Assembly (NCBI RefSeq): GCF_900116535.1
Contig: NZ_FPAU01000002.1
Span: forward strand, 32,556-96,555
Length of the DNA stretch: 64,000 nt
Source: Kosakonia arachidis
GTDB lineage: Bacteria > Pseudomonadota > Gammaproteobacteria > Enterobacterales > Enterobacteriaceae
Direction: 5' to 3'
The position numbers and the translations under genes were made by a program. Below the pieces are notes generated by a model, which worked only from the letters and a program-made list of their open reading frames with translations, was not told the origin of the DNA and searched no databases. This document shows positions 8,144 to 18,695 of the stretch, piece by piece (position 1 is the first letter of the stretch; each line of letters opens with the position of its first letter).

Positions 8144-9829
8144 ATGTTACGCAAAGAAACGCTTTATACGCCTTATAATGGTGCCGTATTACTGGAGAAC
8201 CCGTTACTGAATAAAGGGCTGGCATTCACTGACGATGAACGTCTGGCCTTTAATCTGCATGGGCTATTGCCGCATAACGTCGAAACCATTGAAGAGCAAA
8301 CAGAACGCGCATGGCAACAATTTTGTCATTTTAAAAAAGATATCTCCCGCCATGTTTATTTACGCAATATTCAGGACACCAACGAGACACTTTTTTATAA
8401 TCTTCTGCGTTGTCATATGCAGGAAACCTTGCCGATTATCTACACGCCAACAGTTGGCGAAGCCTGTGAGCATTTTTCCGAGATTTATCGCCGCGCCAGA
8501 GGGTTATTTATCTCATGGCCGGACCGGCACCGCATTGATGAAATGCTGCAAAGTTTTTCACGGAATGATATTCGCGTCATTGTCGTTACCGATGGAGAAC
8601 GCATTCTCGGTCTCGGCGACCAGGGCATCGGTGGGATGGGGATCCCGATTGGAAAACTGTCGTTATATACCGCTTGCGGCGGAATTGACCCGGCATCGAC
8701 GCTGCCTATCATGCTGGATGTGGGCACCAATAACAGCAAACACCTTGAAAACCCGCTGTATATGGGGTGGCGTCATCCGCGAATCAGTGACGACGACTAT
8801 ATCGAATTTATGGATATGTTCATTGATGCCATCAAAGCGCGTTGGCCCAATGTTCTCCTGCAATTTGAAGATTTTGCCCAGAAAAATGCGACCAAACTTC
8901 TGAACCGTTACCGCCACCAACTGTGCTGTTTTAACGATGATATTCAGGGAACAGCAGCGGTCACGACCGGTACACTGATTGCCGCCTCACAGGCTGCGGG
9001 AATACGCTTACGCGATCTCCGCGTAGTCTTCCTTGGCAGCGGCTCCGCAGGATGTGGCATCGCGGAGAAAATCATTGCCCTGATGGTCGAAGACGGTCTG
9101 ACCCCGGATGAAGCACACAACAACATTTTCATGATCGATCGTTTTGGCCTGTTGACAGATGACATGCCTAATTTGCTGGATTTCCAGCAAAAACTTGTCA
9201 CGCCACGTCACCTTATCGCCGACTGGGATACCTATTCAGAGAATATTTCTCTGCTGGACGTGGTGCGTAATGTCCATCCCAACGTACTGATTGGCGTTTC
9301 CGGACAACCCGGTCTTTTCAGTGAAGAAATCGTGAAAGAGATGCATCGTCACTGTTCCCGTCCCATTATCATGCCGTTGTCGAACCCGACTTCGCGCGCT
9401 GAAGCCCAGCCCCGTGACGTGATTGAATGGACGCAGGGAGCCGCGCTCATTGCAACGGGAAGCCCTTTTGAGCCGGTTTTTTATCAGAACGAATCGTACG
9501 AAATAGCCCAATGCAACAATGCGTATATTTTCCCGGGGCTGGGCCTGGGCATACTGGCGGGCAAGTTAACTCGCGTCACGGACGCCATGCTGAGCGTGGC
9601 CAGCAAAACCCTTGCAGCATTCTCCCCGCTGGCGAATACAGAGAAAGGAGGGTTGCTGCCACCTGTCGATATCATTGAAAGCGTATCGAAAGCCATCGCC
9701 CTGCAGGTAGCCCACGCGGGTCAGCAGGAGGGTGTCGGCCCGGTGATGAGTGAAGAGGAATTAAAAACACGTCTCGACAATATCTACTGGGATGCGCGCT
9801 ATAAAGCGTACAAACGCGCATCGTTCTGA
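8144..9829 (+). CDS. NAD-dependent malic enzyme (MaeA-type)
   Basis: The product has 561 residues, close to E. coli MaeA (565). It carries family hallmarks: the catalytic tyrosine segment [14 protein letters not shown], the metal-binding part of FEDFAQKNA with [11 protein letters not shown], the nucleotide-binding [11 protein letters not shown], and [12 protein letters not shown]. It oxidatively decarboxylates L-malate to pyruvate in the cytosol. Malolactic enzymes share this fold, and the motifs do not fully exclude one. A Shine-Dalgarno AGGAG lies just upstream of the ATG. Enterics normally have maeA elsewhere, so this may be a substrate-specialised paralogue linked to the two transporters. 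Confidence 0.9.
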   Translation: MLRKETLYTPYNGAVLLENPLLNKGLAFTDDERLAFNLHGLLPHNVETIEEQTERAWQQFCHFKKDISRHVYLRNIQDTNETLFYNLLRCHMQETLPIIYTPTVGEACEHFSEIYRRARGLFISWPDRHRIDEMLQSFSRNDIRVIVVTDGERILGLGDQGIGGMGIPIGKLSLYTACGGIDPASTLPIMLDVGTNNSKHLENPLYMGWRHPRISDDDYIEFMDMFIDAIKARWPNVLLQFEDFAQKNATKLLNRYRHQLCCFNDDIQGTAAVTTGTLIAASQAAGIRLRDLRVVFLGSGSAGCGIAEKIIALMVEDGLTPDEAHNNIFMIDRFGLLTDDMPNLLDFQQKLVTPRHLIADWDTYSENISLLDVVRNVHPNVLIGVSGQPGLFSEEIVKEMHRHCSRPIIMPLSNPTSRAEAQPRDVIEWTQGAALIATGSPFEPVFYQNESYEIAQCNNAYIFPGLGLGILAGKLTRVTDAMLSVASKTLAAFSPLANTEKGGLLPPVDIIESVSKAIALQVAHAGQQEGVGPVMSEEELKTRLDNIYWDARYKAYKRASF

Positions 9830-9834
9830 GCATC

Positions 9835-9870
9835 AGCACGGCAGAGTCAGTAATATTCTGCCGTGCTTTA
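9835..9870 (+). terminator. Terminator after malic enzyme gene
   Basis: An 11-bp perfect stem (AGCACGGCAGA, 9835-9845, with TCTGCCGTGCT, 9857-9867) with an 11-nt loop follows the stop codon by 5 nt and ends in a short T stretch. It separates the convergent malic enzyme and diguanylate cyclase genes. Confidence 0.8.
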
Positions 9871-9892
9871 AGCAAGGCCTGTCCGAGATTAA

Positions 9893-11410
9893 CTAAAACA
9901 GATGCGTTGAGGAGATAAAGCCATTACGCCCGGCATATTTTGCATGATAAAGCGCATCATCAGCGTATTCGATTAGCATTTTCTCTTTGCCTTTCACTGC
10001 CAGACCAGGGCCAGAAGCAATACCAATGCTGACGGTCACTATTCCAAACGGGCTATATTCATGAGGAATATTTTCCTGACAAATATTTTGAATTATTTTT
10101 TTAGCGTTCTTCTCTGCTGCGATCAAATCTGTTGCAGGAAGAATCACAACAAACTCTTCGCCACCATATCGGGCCACCAGTGCAGAGCCACCTTTTACTG
10201 TTTTTTTAATGGATGTTGCGACTTGTCGTAAACAGTCATCGCCAGCTAAGTGCCCGTAATTATCGTTATATGTTTTAAAGTAATCTATATCAATAAGCAT
10301 CAAGGATATTGAGTGGTTATTTACGACGCATTGTAATACTTCGCGGGGCAATACCTCATCGAATTTTCGACGATTAGCCAGCCCGGTTAAACTATCTTCA
10401 GCCGCCATCGCCGTTAATTTCTTGTTCGCTGTCATAAGTGATGCCGTAGTTTTTGACAACTCACGATTGCTGTATACCCTCCGGTGAATGTCCCGCAAAA
10501 TAAAATAAGCAGAAGTTATCACTCCCCCCATCAGGAAAATGACAATCACGCTCAACATTTCTGATTGTTTTTTCCAGGACGACAATCCTTCATCGACACT
10601 TATGGCGACAGTCGTCACGAAGCCATATCGTTTATTTTTTTGAAATGCATATATCCGTTGTATATTGTCAAAGCGAGAGAGGCTTCTTGCGGTACCGGAA
10701 TCACTATGTTTCAGGTATGTTGTAAAAAGCGGTGAATCCGAAATAACCCGACCTATATATTTTTCATCAAAAGGATAACGTACCAGCAATATTCCGGACT
10801 CGCTTGTTAATCCAATAGCACCAGAATGCCCAATGTTAATATTGCCAAACGTTTCAAGGAAATTTTCAATGTTGAGGGTGAGAAGGGCGACACCGGCAAA
10901 CCTGCCCAGATGATCATCCAGCCGGCGACTGATGGTTATCACCCATTTCCCGTTCGTCCGGCTTACTACGGGAGGACCAATAAAAATTTTTTTAGATGTA
11001 TTGTTCTGATGGTAGATGAAGAAAAAACGGTCTGCACTATTGACGCGACCATTAAACTTTTCATGTAATGCGATGAGCTTATTTCCATTAACATCATAAA
11101 TAACAACATTATTGATCTGCTCGAGAAATTCATTCTGCCCAGCAAGAATTTTCTTTATATTGGCAAGTTTATTTTTGTCTTCACCATAAATTTCGGTTAT
11201 GTCAGAAAGATTATCTATAAACATCTCACCCTGGCGGATGACACCCTCGGAATAAAGATTGAGAGTATGGCTCAAGTTCGAAACATTGGTATTAAGATCG
11301 TTGATGGTCTGTACACGGGTAATCCAGATATTGATGGACAAAATGATCGATATCATGAAGAAGACAACAGTAAGAATTGTCAACCCAATAAAAATCTGTT
11401 TCTTCATCAT
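9893..11410 (-). CDS. Membrane-bound diguanylate cyclase with periplasmic dCache-like sensor
   Basis: The 505-residue protein has a transmembrane helix near residues 6-28, a periplasmic sensor of about 250 residues of dCache type (residues ~35-285, with the FFIYHQN and GRFAGVALLTL regions), a second helix near residue 290, and a C-terminal GGDEF domain. The active-site signature is RYGGEEF, so it should make cyclic-di-GMP. The residues just before it (GSALVA) show no RxxD inhibitory site. The gene is much more AT-rich than the surrounding ones, which points to transfer or to weak purifying pressure. No ligand is evident. Confidence 0.9.
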   Translation of the reverse strand: MMKKQIFIGLTILTVVFFMISIILSINIWITRVQTINDLNTNVSNLSHTLNLYSEGVIRQGEMFIDNLSDITEIYGEDKNKLANIKKILAGQNEFLEQINNVVIYDVNGNKLIALHEKFNGRVNSADRFFFIYHQNNTSKKIFIGPPVVSRTNGKWVITISRRLDDHLGRFAGVALLTLNIENFLETFGNINIGHSGAIGLTSESGILLVRYPFDEKYIGRVISDSPLFTTYLKHSDSGTARSLSRFDNIQRIYAFQKNKRYGFVTTVAISVDEGLSSWKKQSEMLSVIVIFLMGGVITSAYFILRDIHRRVYSNRELSKTTASLMTANKKLTAMAAEDSLTGLANRRKFDEVLPREVLQCVVNNHSISLMLIDIDYFKTYNDNYGHLAGDDCLRQVATSIKKTVKGGSALVARYGGEEFVVILPATDLIAAEKNAKKIIQNICQENIPHEYSPFGIVTVSIGIASGPGLAVKGKEKMLIEYADDALYHAKYAGRNGFISSTHLF

Positions 11411-11617
11411 GGTTTACCATTGGCCCAAATCACGTCTTAAATACCTTCATTACCGTGAACCTTTACCATTAAAAATATCACGCCTGGTAGAAATCATTGT
11501 AATCAACAAGCAAATATATTTTTCATTAAACTTTAGGCATTAACACATGAAGCATAGCCGTGCTTTGGCTAATAATAAAGTGTTATATGAAAGATTAATA
11601 AGTTCTTGTGATTGCGA

Positions 11618-11818
11618 TTAATAGCAAGAATCAGAATAATTTCGCAAGGACATCAGGCAGAGACGTGACTGACAAGCTTGTCGCAGTGCTGACGGGCACT
11701 GATGACGCTGCGACCGGTTGCGCCAGGCATACCAGCCGCTACGGGCCACATGCAGCACCCGGCACATGGTTTTGATACTGAACTCAGCCTGATGCTTTTC
11801 AATGAAGACATACTTCAT
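11618..11818 (-). pseudogene. IS3-family transposase OrfB, truncated fragment
   Basis: The fragment starts [20 protein letters not shown] and continues with [12 protein letters not shown], which is the N-terminal part of IS3-group OrfB. The similarity then degrades and the frame ends at 11618. The catalytic core is absent. This is a dead relic. Confidence 0.8.
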
Positions 11819-12113
11819 TTCAGGCGCTTCGCGAAGTATGTCGCGGCCCTCTGGAGAATGGCCGTTGTTCATCCCGTTCAGCCAGTTGCCGCTTAAGGTG
11901 GGCGATTTCAACAGACATTTCCTGCCCACGTTCGGAAGAGGAATGGGCATTCTTTAGCTTGCTGCGCCAGGCATAGAGCTGCGATTCATACAGACTGAGT
12001 TCACAAGCAGCGGCAGCGACGCCAATACGTTCTGCCAGTTTCAGGGCCTCATCGCGGAATTCAGGTGTGTACTGTTTACGGGCTGTTTTGCTGTTTGATA
12101 CTGGTTTTGTCAT
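11815..12113 (-). pseudogene. IS3-family transposase OrfA, frameshifted
   Basis: The N-terminal helix-turn-helix is intact: YTPEFRDEALKLAERIGVAA followed by a leucine-zipper-like segment. After LAERDE the frame is broken by a one-base indel near 11866-11872. In the adjacent frame the usual OrfA end [15 protein letters not shown] reappears and stops at 11815, overlapping the orfB ATG as ATGA. The unshifted frame instead ends in unrelated residues at 11820. It cannot make a normal OrfA. Confidence 0.8.
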
Positions 12114-12385
12114 GTGAGCTACCTCTAGTTGAGAGTTTACTCACTTAAACTTTCCAACTTCATTTATGGTATAGATCGTAACGATCTACAAATTAATTTG
12201 TGTTGCCATCAGCCTGGTCTATTAATTTAAAGTGTACGCCGAAATTGCATGTAAATTATTTTATCTCACCACACACTCAAAACCATTTTCAGCAATGAAA
12301 AGTAAATGAATAAAGTAAAATATATTATACATTCTTAATCTGAAAAAACGACACCAATTTAATCCAATAAACGAGGTCTATATTC
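12114..12385. other. AT-rich gap upstream of unknown gene
   Basis: About 270 bp between the IS remnant and the next gene. It is AT-rich and without a credible coding frame. It presumably holds the promoter of the downstream gene. A GAGG lies about 10 nt before that ATG. Confidence 0.3.
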
Positions 12386-13060
12386 ATGAGCACACAACTT
12401 AAATTCAACCTGACAAACCATAGTGAACACCTGCAGGATTTTTACTTTTTCCAGCAACCTGCTGTATATACTGGTGGTAGTAAAGTTTATTCGAACAGTA
12501 TCCAGTCTATTCCACTTGCCCCTTATTCCTACAGCGCGAGCACCTTTACTTTACTGATTAATATGCAATTTTTTGCAGGAGCACAACAGAGCTTCACACC
12601 TCCTGTAGTAGGTCAGCAATCGGGCTATTTGTCAGCTATTCGTGCCGTTGATCTGACTCCAGCTGATACCAGTGCCGCACAGAATAACTCCACGACGTTG
12701 TCGGTGAATCCATTCGGGCTGGCTGTGCCGGTAGCAGACCCGCATGCTCAGCCTGGTTCGTTCCGTTTCGTATCTCCCGTATTTGACCCGACACTGAACA
12801 ACATTAATGCCGGCTCCGCATTACAACTGGCTGATGGCTCTGTCATCCTGTCTAACTTTACAACGTTACTTCCCAACCAGAACCTGGATTGCCAGCCGAT
12901 CCTCAAATTTTACATCCAGACGGGGTCATATGAAGCCGGGACGGTTATGAATTTCACCAGTTCATCAATCACTGCAGCTCTTTGTGATGCAACAGAAGGT
13001 GAGAATACTTTTGACGTTACCTATAATGCCGACGGTACGTGGATTGTTGTTCCCAGCTGA
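12386..13060 (+). CDS. Unrecognised 224-residue protein, possibly RhiA-like
   Basis: I do not recognise this protein with certainty. It has no signal peptide or membrane segment. It is rich in Ser, Thr, Asn and aromatic residues, with predicted alternating beta-strands. The opening pattern (LTNHSEHLQDFYFFQQ) and later FKFYIQTGSYEAGTVMNF-like stretch recall RhiA, a rhizobial rhizosphere-expressed protein, and related small beta-sandwich proteins; this is from memory and weak. It contains only two cysteines, in NLDCQP and ALCDAT. It sits beside an IS relic and upstream of a small secreted protein in the same direction, so the pair may be expressed together. Function unknown. Confidence 0.6.
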   Translation: MSTQLKFNLTNHSEHLQDFYFFQQPAVYTGGSKVYSNSIQSIPLAPYSYSASTFTLLINMQFFAGAQQSFTPPVVGQQSGYLSAIRAVDLTPADTSAAQNNSTTLSVNPFGLAVPVADPHAQPGSFRFVSPVFDPTLNNINAGSALQLADGSVILSNFTTLLPNQNLDCQPILKFYIQTGSYEAGTVMNFTSSSITAALCDATEGENTFDVTYNADGTWIVVPS

Positions 13061-13235
13061 TCTGTTTTCCAGGAGTCAGTCATTTTAAGGTTATTTATGG
13101 TGTATTCAACACAACGTGTTTGTCATCAATTCTGGCACAGCCTTTCTGAGTCAGAATTCTTTCGGTGATTTTCCGAAAAAAAATAATGGCAAAACGTAAA
13201 GTATCGGTCATTACTATCTGGCGAGGTTACATAGT

Positions 13236-13661
13236 ATGAATACATACAAGTCCCTTTTCTTTTTAATTATATCGACATTCTTTCTGTTTACATTCTCAGG
13301 CCAGTCAATGGCAAGAGTTTTTGTCTGTACCCAAATGGACTGTGACAATGATCATTGGGCCCCCATTACTGTGGCTCAACAACAATTGCAGTCTCCGGGC
13401 GGTGTTTACCATGTCACTGTTGCGCAGGCGCTGGCAGGATCAGAGGCCGCAATCATCCGGAATAATACTGGTAACGGTACGGCATCGGATCTCTATCTGA
13501 AAGTTGATTTGTGGCACAATGGGGGAGCAACTCCTCCTGGGGCTGGTACGAATATGCATCTGACAGCCTATGTCTATAGCGCGGCAAATAATACAATACA
13601 TCAGGCAAGTTGCCATATTTTCCCGGCTGTCAGAGCCGGGCGTTATATCACCTCGTGTTAA
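13236..13661 (+). CDS. Small secreted protein of unknown function
   Basis: The 141-residue product has a clear signal peptide, with a basic start, a long hydrophobic core (LFFLIISTFFLFTF) and probable cleavage after SMA near residue 26. The mature part has four cysteines, at VFVC, MDC, ASC and the extreme C-terminus TSC, so two disulfides are plausible. The middle is rich in Asn, Gly and Thr, as in extracellular beta-proteins. A DsbA-like gene lies convergently 36 bp downstream, which may be coincidence. I recognise no family. Confidence 0.65.
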   Translation: MNTYKSLFFLIISTFFLFTFSGQSMARVFVCTQMDCDNDHWAPITVAQQQLQSPGGVYHVTVAQALAGSEAAIIRNNTGNGTASDLYLKVDLWHNGGATPPGAGTNMHLTAYVYSAANNTIHQASCHIFPAVRAGRYITSC

Positions 13662-13696
13662 AAATAAACACAGGAACCCGGCGGGACCGGGCGCGT

Positions 13697-14479
13697 TCAG
13701 TTCTGTGCTTTTTGTATCGCGGAAAGGATCTGCTGCGGTGAGGCCAGCCCGGCGAATACCGTGATGTTTTTCGGTGTCGCGTTCTGTGCTGGCATCACAA
13801 TCAGGCCGGGTGTCCCGCTCAGCCCCAGCGCCTGTGCCAGTGCATCATTTTTTTCCAGCACTGCCGTGTAATTGACGGGTTTCAGCTCCGTGACACCGGC
13901 TGCTCTGGCCGCCGATTCAATATCCGCCGTGGTCAGCTCCCCTTCGGTATGGCCGGTGTGGTAGACAGCATTGTGGTATTTCAGGTACCCCTCAGCGCCT
14001 TTCTGTTTCCAGACATCGATTCCGCGCTGGGCGGCCGTTGAAGACGCTTCCCATTTTGAAGCAAAAATCGGCCACTCTTTAAAGATGTAACGGACATCCG
14101 GGCGGGATTTCATCACCTGCTCCAGTCCCGGTGCCAGCCGGCTGCAGTAAATACACTGGTAGTCAAAGAACTCGATGACCGCAACCTTTGCCTTCGCCGG
14201 TCCGACCGACGGTGTGTCCGCATCCTGCAGCAGAGCGGCCTGATTTTCCACGACGCTTGCCGTCAGAGCCGCCTGCTGGCGCTCCTGTTGTTGCTGTTGC
14301 AGTTTCTGGCTGACCTCCACCAGAATTTCTGGGTGCTGAACCAGGTAATCGGCGGCTATTTTGCCGATTTGCGCTTCCTGCTCTGGCGTGAATACCGGCG
14401 CAGGGGCGGCATGGAGAGGGCTTAACGCGGTTAAAAGGTAGGTTGTGACTACCAAAGACCATATTCTGTTCAGTTTCAT
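13697..14479 (-). CDS. DsbA-family thiol:disulfide oxidoreductase
   Basis: A 260-residue periplasmic protein. It has a signal peptide ending near HAA (residue 24), a charged Gln-rich N-terminal helix (about residues 35-75) as in ScsC/BdbD-type and oligomerising DsbA-like proteins, then a thioredoxin fold with active site CIYC (Cys109, Cys112) and the cis-proline loop SGTPG. The N-terminal helical extension suggests dimerisation or an isomerase-like role rather than a plain DsbA. It would act on exported cysteine proteins. The DsbD-like gene further downstream (17466) could reduce it. Confidence 0.85.
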   Translation of the reverse strand: MKLNRIWSLVVTTYLLTALSPLHAAPAPVFTPEQEAQIGKIAADYLVQHPEILVEVSQKLQQQQQERQQAALTASVVENQAALLQDADTPSVGPAKAKVAVIEFFDYQCIYCSRLAPGLEQVMKSRPDVRYIFKEWPIFASKWEASSTAAQRGIDVWKQKGAEGYLKYHNAVYHTGHTEGELTTADIESAARAAGVTELKPVNYTAVLEKNDALAQALGLSGTPGLIVMPAQNATPKNITVFAGLASPQQILSAIQKAQN

Positions 14480-14718
14480 GCATGTGCTCTCTGATTAACG
14501 TTCTTTCTGAATGGTACGTGTATCTGCGGGTTTCCTCCGCTGACAGTGGCTCGTTTTGTATGACATACGAGATCGGTATGAACAATCACGTTTTTCGCTA
14601 CAGTACGCCACAGGCCAGTTGTGCTGTCATTCATGGTACCATCGACCAGCCAATCATCGCCCGTGACTACAGGGTCAATCAAGACAGTCAGTAAAGCCAG
14701 CCTTTCGTCCAAACGCAC

Positions 14719-15255
14719 TCACCTGGCTTCACGCCTCCACGCCTCCTGGGTAAGAGAGTAAAGCAGGCTCGGTGGCACATTTTCAACATCATGAATTTCT
14801 TTGATATATTTCAGTCCCGTTTTCTGGAGTACCTTTTGCGAGGCCAAATGATTTTTTCTCACAACGGCCGAAATCTCCGCCAGTTTAATCTCCTCAAATC
14901 CATATTTGACGGCGCGTTGAGCAAATTCAGTCGCCAGACCGTTCCCCCATGCGACAGTGGAAAAACGATACCCTAAATTATTCATCGTGATATCGGCATA
15001 GCTGCGAATACTCAGCCCGCCAAAACCGATGATCTGTTCAGGTTGGCTAAGAAGCGATATTGCCCACTGGCCAAATCCGTGCATCTCCCGGTGCGCAATC
15101 CAGCGTTCGAGAACCGTTTCTGCATAGTGAACGTCCGGATAAGGCCCTGCCGGATTAAATCTATTTGTCGCCGGATCGCCGTAGATGTTGAACAGCGCGG
15201 CAACATCGGAGGCGATAACCGGACGAAGATACAGACGGTGCGTTTCAATGGGCAA
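14719..15255 (-). CDS. GNAT-family N-acetyltransferase (RimJ/RimL-like)
   Basis: The 178-residue protein opens with the RimJ-type beta-strand ETHRLYLRPV. It has the acetyl-CoA-binding region as WGNGLATEFAQRAVKYGFEEI and the C-terminal ASQKVLQKTGLKY. I chose a TTG start at 15255 because GGAGG lies 6 nt upstream and because the reading from more distal starts runs into the esterase gene and adds an unrelated basic N-terminus. It lies 70 bp after the esterase in the same direction. Substrate unknown; relatives acetylate ribosomal protein N-termini or small amines. Confidence 0.8.
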   Translation of the reverse strand: MPIETHRLYLRPVIASDVAALFNIYGDPATNRFNPAGPYPDVHYAETVLERWIAHREMHGFGQWAISLLSQPEQIIGFGGLSIRSYADITMNNLGYRFSTVAWGNGLATEFAQRAVKYGFEEIKLAEISAVVRKNHLASQKVLQKTGLKYIKEIHDVENVPPSLLYSLTQEAWRREAR

Positions 15256-15325
15256 ATGTGCCTCCAGAAAAAAGGGATTGATTACCTGTTGTGGGCGCGC
15301 CCCTGGTTCACAAGGGCGCAGCACC

Positions 15326-16876
<1,551 letters not shown>

Positions 16877-17428
16877 ATGACCCCGATAAAAAAACTCGTG
16901 CTTAGCCTTACTGCAGCTGCACTGCTTAACATCGCCAATGCCCACGCCGCCCTGCCCGTCGGCGCACAAGCCCCGGATTTTCAACTGCAAGGTGCGCTGG
17001 CCGGGAAACCGCTGACCTTCTCCTTGCAGCAGGCGCTGAAAAAAGGACCGGTGGTGCTTTACTTCTTCCCGGCGGCGTTCAGTAAAGGCTGCACCATTGA
17101 AGCTCATGACTTTGCCGAAGCCACTGACGATTTCAAAAAGCTCGGTGCCACGGTAATTGGCGTCACCGCCGGGAATACCGATCAAGTGGATGCGTTCTCA
17201 AAGCTGGAGTGCCGCGATAAATTTACCGTCACCGCCGATCCGGGTGCCAAAGTGGCCGCCCAGTACGACACGCTGATGCAGATGAAAGGCAAAACCCTTT
17301 CCGACCGTACCTCGTTTGTCATCGCACCGGATGGCAAGATCCTGCTGAGCTACACTGATAGAAATCCGGAAACACACATTCAGAAAACAATGGAAGCGGT
17401 GAAACAGTACGCCAACGCGCATTCCTGA
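16877..17428 (+). CDS. Exported peroxiredoxin (AhpC/TSA, BCP-like)
   Basis: A 183-residue thioredoxin-fold peroxidase with an N-terminal signal peptide (cleavage near AHA, residue 24). The core reads GAQAPDFQL, and the peroxidatic cysteine Cys72 sits in FSKGCTIE. A second cysteine (Cys112) may be the resolving one. The ATG at 16877 is preferred over an in-frame ATG at 16865 because GGAG lies about 7 nt before it. It begins a four-gene operon, and the following DsbD-like membrane protein could supply its electrons. Expected role: removal of peroxides in the periplasm. Confidence 0.85.
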   Translation: MTPIKKLVLSLTAAALLNIANAHAALPVGAQAPDFQLQGALAGKPLTFSLQQALKKGPVVLYFFPAAFSKGCTIEAHDFAEATDDFKKLGATVIGVTAGNTDQVDAFSKLECRDKFTVTADPGAKVAAQYDTLMQMKGKTLSDRTSFVIAPDGKILLSYTDRNPETHIQKTMEAVKQYANAHS

Positions 17429-17465
17429 TGCGCTGTAACCCTCCGACTTGCAGAGAATCATCGCT

Positions 17466-18686
17466 ATGTTGACCGCTATGCTCGCCGCCTTCGCAGGCGG
17501 CATTATTCTCAACTTTATGCCCTGCGTGTTTCCGATAATCTCGCTGAAAGCGCTGGGCTTAGTCCGTCACGCCGAGGGCCCGGCGCGAATCCGAAAGGAG
17601 GGTTTCGGCTTTCTGCTCGGCACCGTGGTAACGATGATGATACTGGCCGGGATTCTGCTTGCATTACGCGCGGGCGGAACGGCGGTTGGCTGGGGGTTTC
17701 AACTTCAGTCGCCGCTGGTGATCGCCTTTCTGGCGCTGGTGATCCTCGGCGCGGCGCTTAATTTGCTCGGCGTATTTGAGGTGGGTCTCAGCCTGCAACG
17801 CGCCGGAGAGATCGAGGTGAAACGCGGCGCATTTATCCGCGCAGCGCTAACCGGCGCGCTGGCGATCATTGTCGCCACCCCTTGTGCTGCACCGTTTATG
17901 GCGGGCGCGATTGGTTACGCATTAGTGCAGCCACCCGCCGTTGCGCTGGCGGTATTTTTCGCGCTGGCGCTCGGGTTCGCTGCGCCGTTCAGCGTGATCT
18001 CACTGTTTCCGTCGCTCGGCAAATGGCTGCCGCGCCCCGGCGCATGGATGAATACCCTCAAGCGCGGGCTGGCGTTTCCGATGTTCGGCGCTTTCGGCTG
18101 GCTGGTGTGGGTGTTGGCACAGCAGTCAGGGATGACCGCGCTGGCGGCGATCCTTGCCGCATCGGTGGTGGTGAGCTTTGCCGCCTGGCTGTACGGTATG
18201 GCGCAACAGCGCCGCTTTGCCGGACGCGGGCATAAGGTGTTGTTTGCCACCACGGCGGTACTGCTGCTTGCCGCGATTGTGCCACTGCCCTCGGTCGTGA
18301 AAAGCGGTAGCACCTTGCCTGCTGCGCACATTACCGAGGTGAAATGGTCACCGCAGGCGGTGGCGGAGAATCGCGGACATGGCAAAGCCATCTTTGTCGA
18401 TTTCACCGCCTCGTGGTGCATCACCTGTCAGGTTAATGAGCGCACGTCGCTCTCCACTCAGGCCGTGAAAACCGCGCTGGCGCAGACCGGGACACTCTAT
18501 ATGGTGGCCGACTCCACGAAATTTAATGCGGATATTGATGACGCGCTCAATGAACTGGGCCAGGGCAGCCTGCCGCTCTATGTGGTCTACCCGGCAGACG
18601 GCAGTGCGCCGAAGATCCTGCCACAAGTACTGACACCCTCAATCGTAGTAAATGCGCTGAATCAGGCGAGTGGGAAAAAAACCTAA
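17466..18686 (+). CDS. DsbD-like thiol:disulfide interchange protein, lacking the N-terminal alpha domain
   Basis: A 406-residue protein with about eight membrane segments carrying the DsbD-beta cysteine pair (Cys20 in NFMPC, Cys140 in VATPC) and a C-terminal periplasmic thioredoxin domain with SWCITC (Cys318, Cys321). It lacks the N-terminal immunoglobulin-like domain of classical DsbD, so electrons probably pass straight from the C-terminal domain to a partner. The adjacent exported peroxiredoxin is the best partner candidate. The ATG at 17466 is preferred over a TTG at 17448. The gap to the sigma gene is 9 nt. Confidence 0.85.
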   Translation: MLTAMLAAFAGGIILNFMPCVFPIISLKALGLVRHAEGPARIRKEGFGFLLGTVVTMMILAGILLALRAGGTAVGWGFQLQSPLVIAFLALVILGAALNLLGVFEVGLSLQRAGEIEVKRGAFIRAALTGALAIIVATPCAAPFMAGAIGYALVQPPAVALAVFFALALGFAAPFSVISLFPSLGKWLPRPGAWMNTLKRGLAFPMFGAFGWLVWVLAQQSGMTALAAILAASVVVSFAAWLYGMAQQRRFAGRGHKVLFATTAVLLLAAIVPLPSVVKSGSTLPAAHITEVKWSPQAVAENRGHGKAIFVDFTASWCITCQVNERTSLSTQAVKTALAQTGTLYMVADSTKFNADIDDALNELGQGSLPLYVVYPADGSAPKILPQVLTPSIVVNALNQASGKKT

Positions 18687-18695
18687 AGGCAGATT

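Larger units (their letters stand above)
11618..12113 (-). mobile_element. Remnant of an IS3-family insertion sequence
   Basis: The remains of an orfA-orfB transposase pair in the usual IS3 arrangement are visible on the minus strand. OrfA has a base-level frameshift. OrfB stops after about 40 recognisable residues, so the DDE catalytic domain is missing. I could not define terminal inverted repeats; the outer limits given are those of the recognisable coding remains. Confidence 0.8.

Noticed and set aside
13675..13691. CCCGG-CGGGA-CCGGG dyad between the secreted protein and DsbA-like genes
   Set aside because: The stem is only 5 bp and there is no T-tract; too weak to call a terminator.
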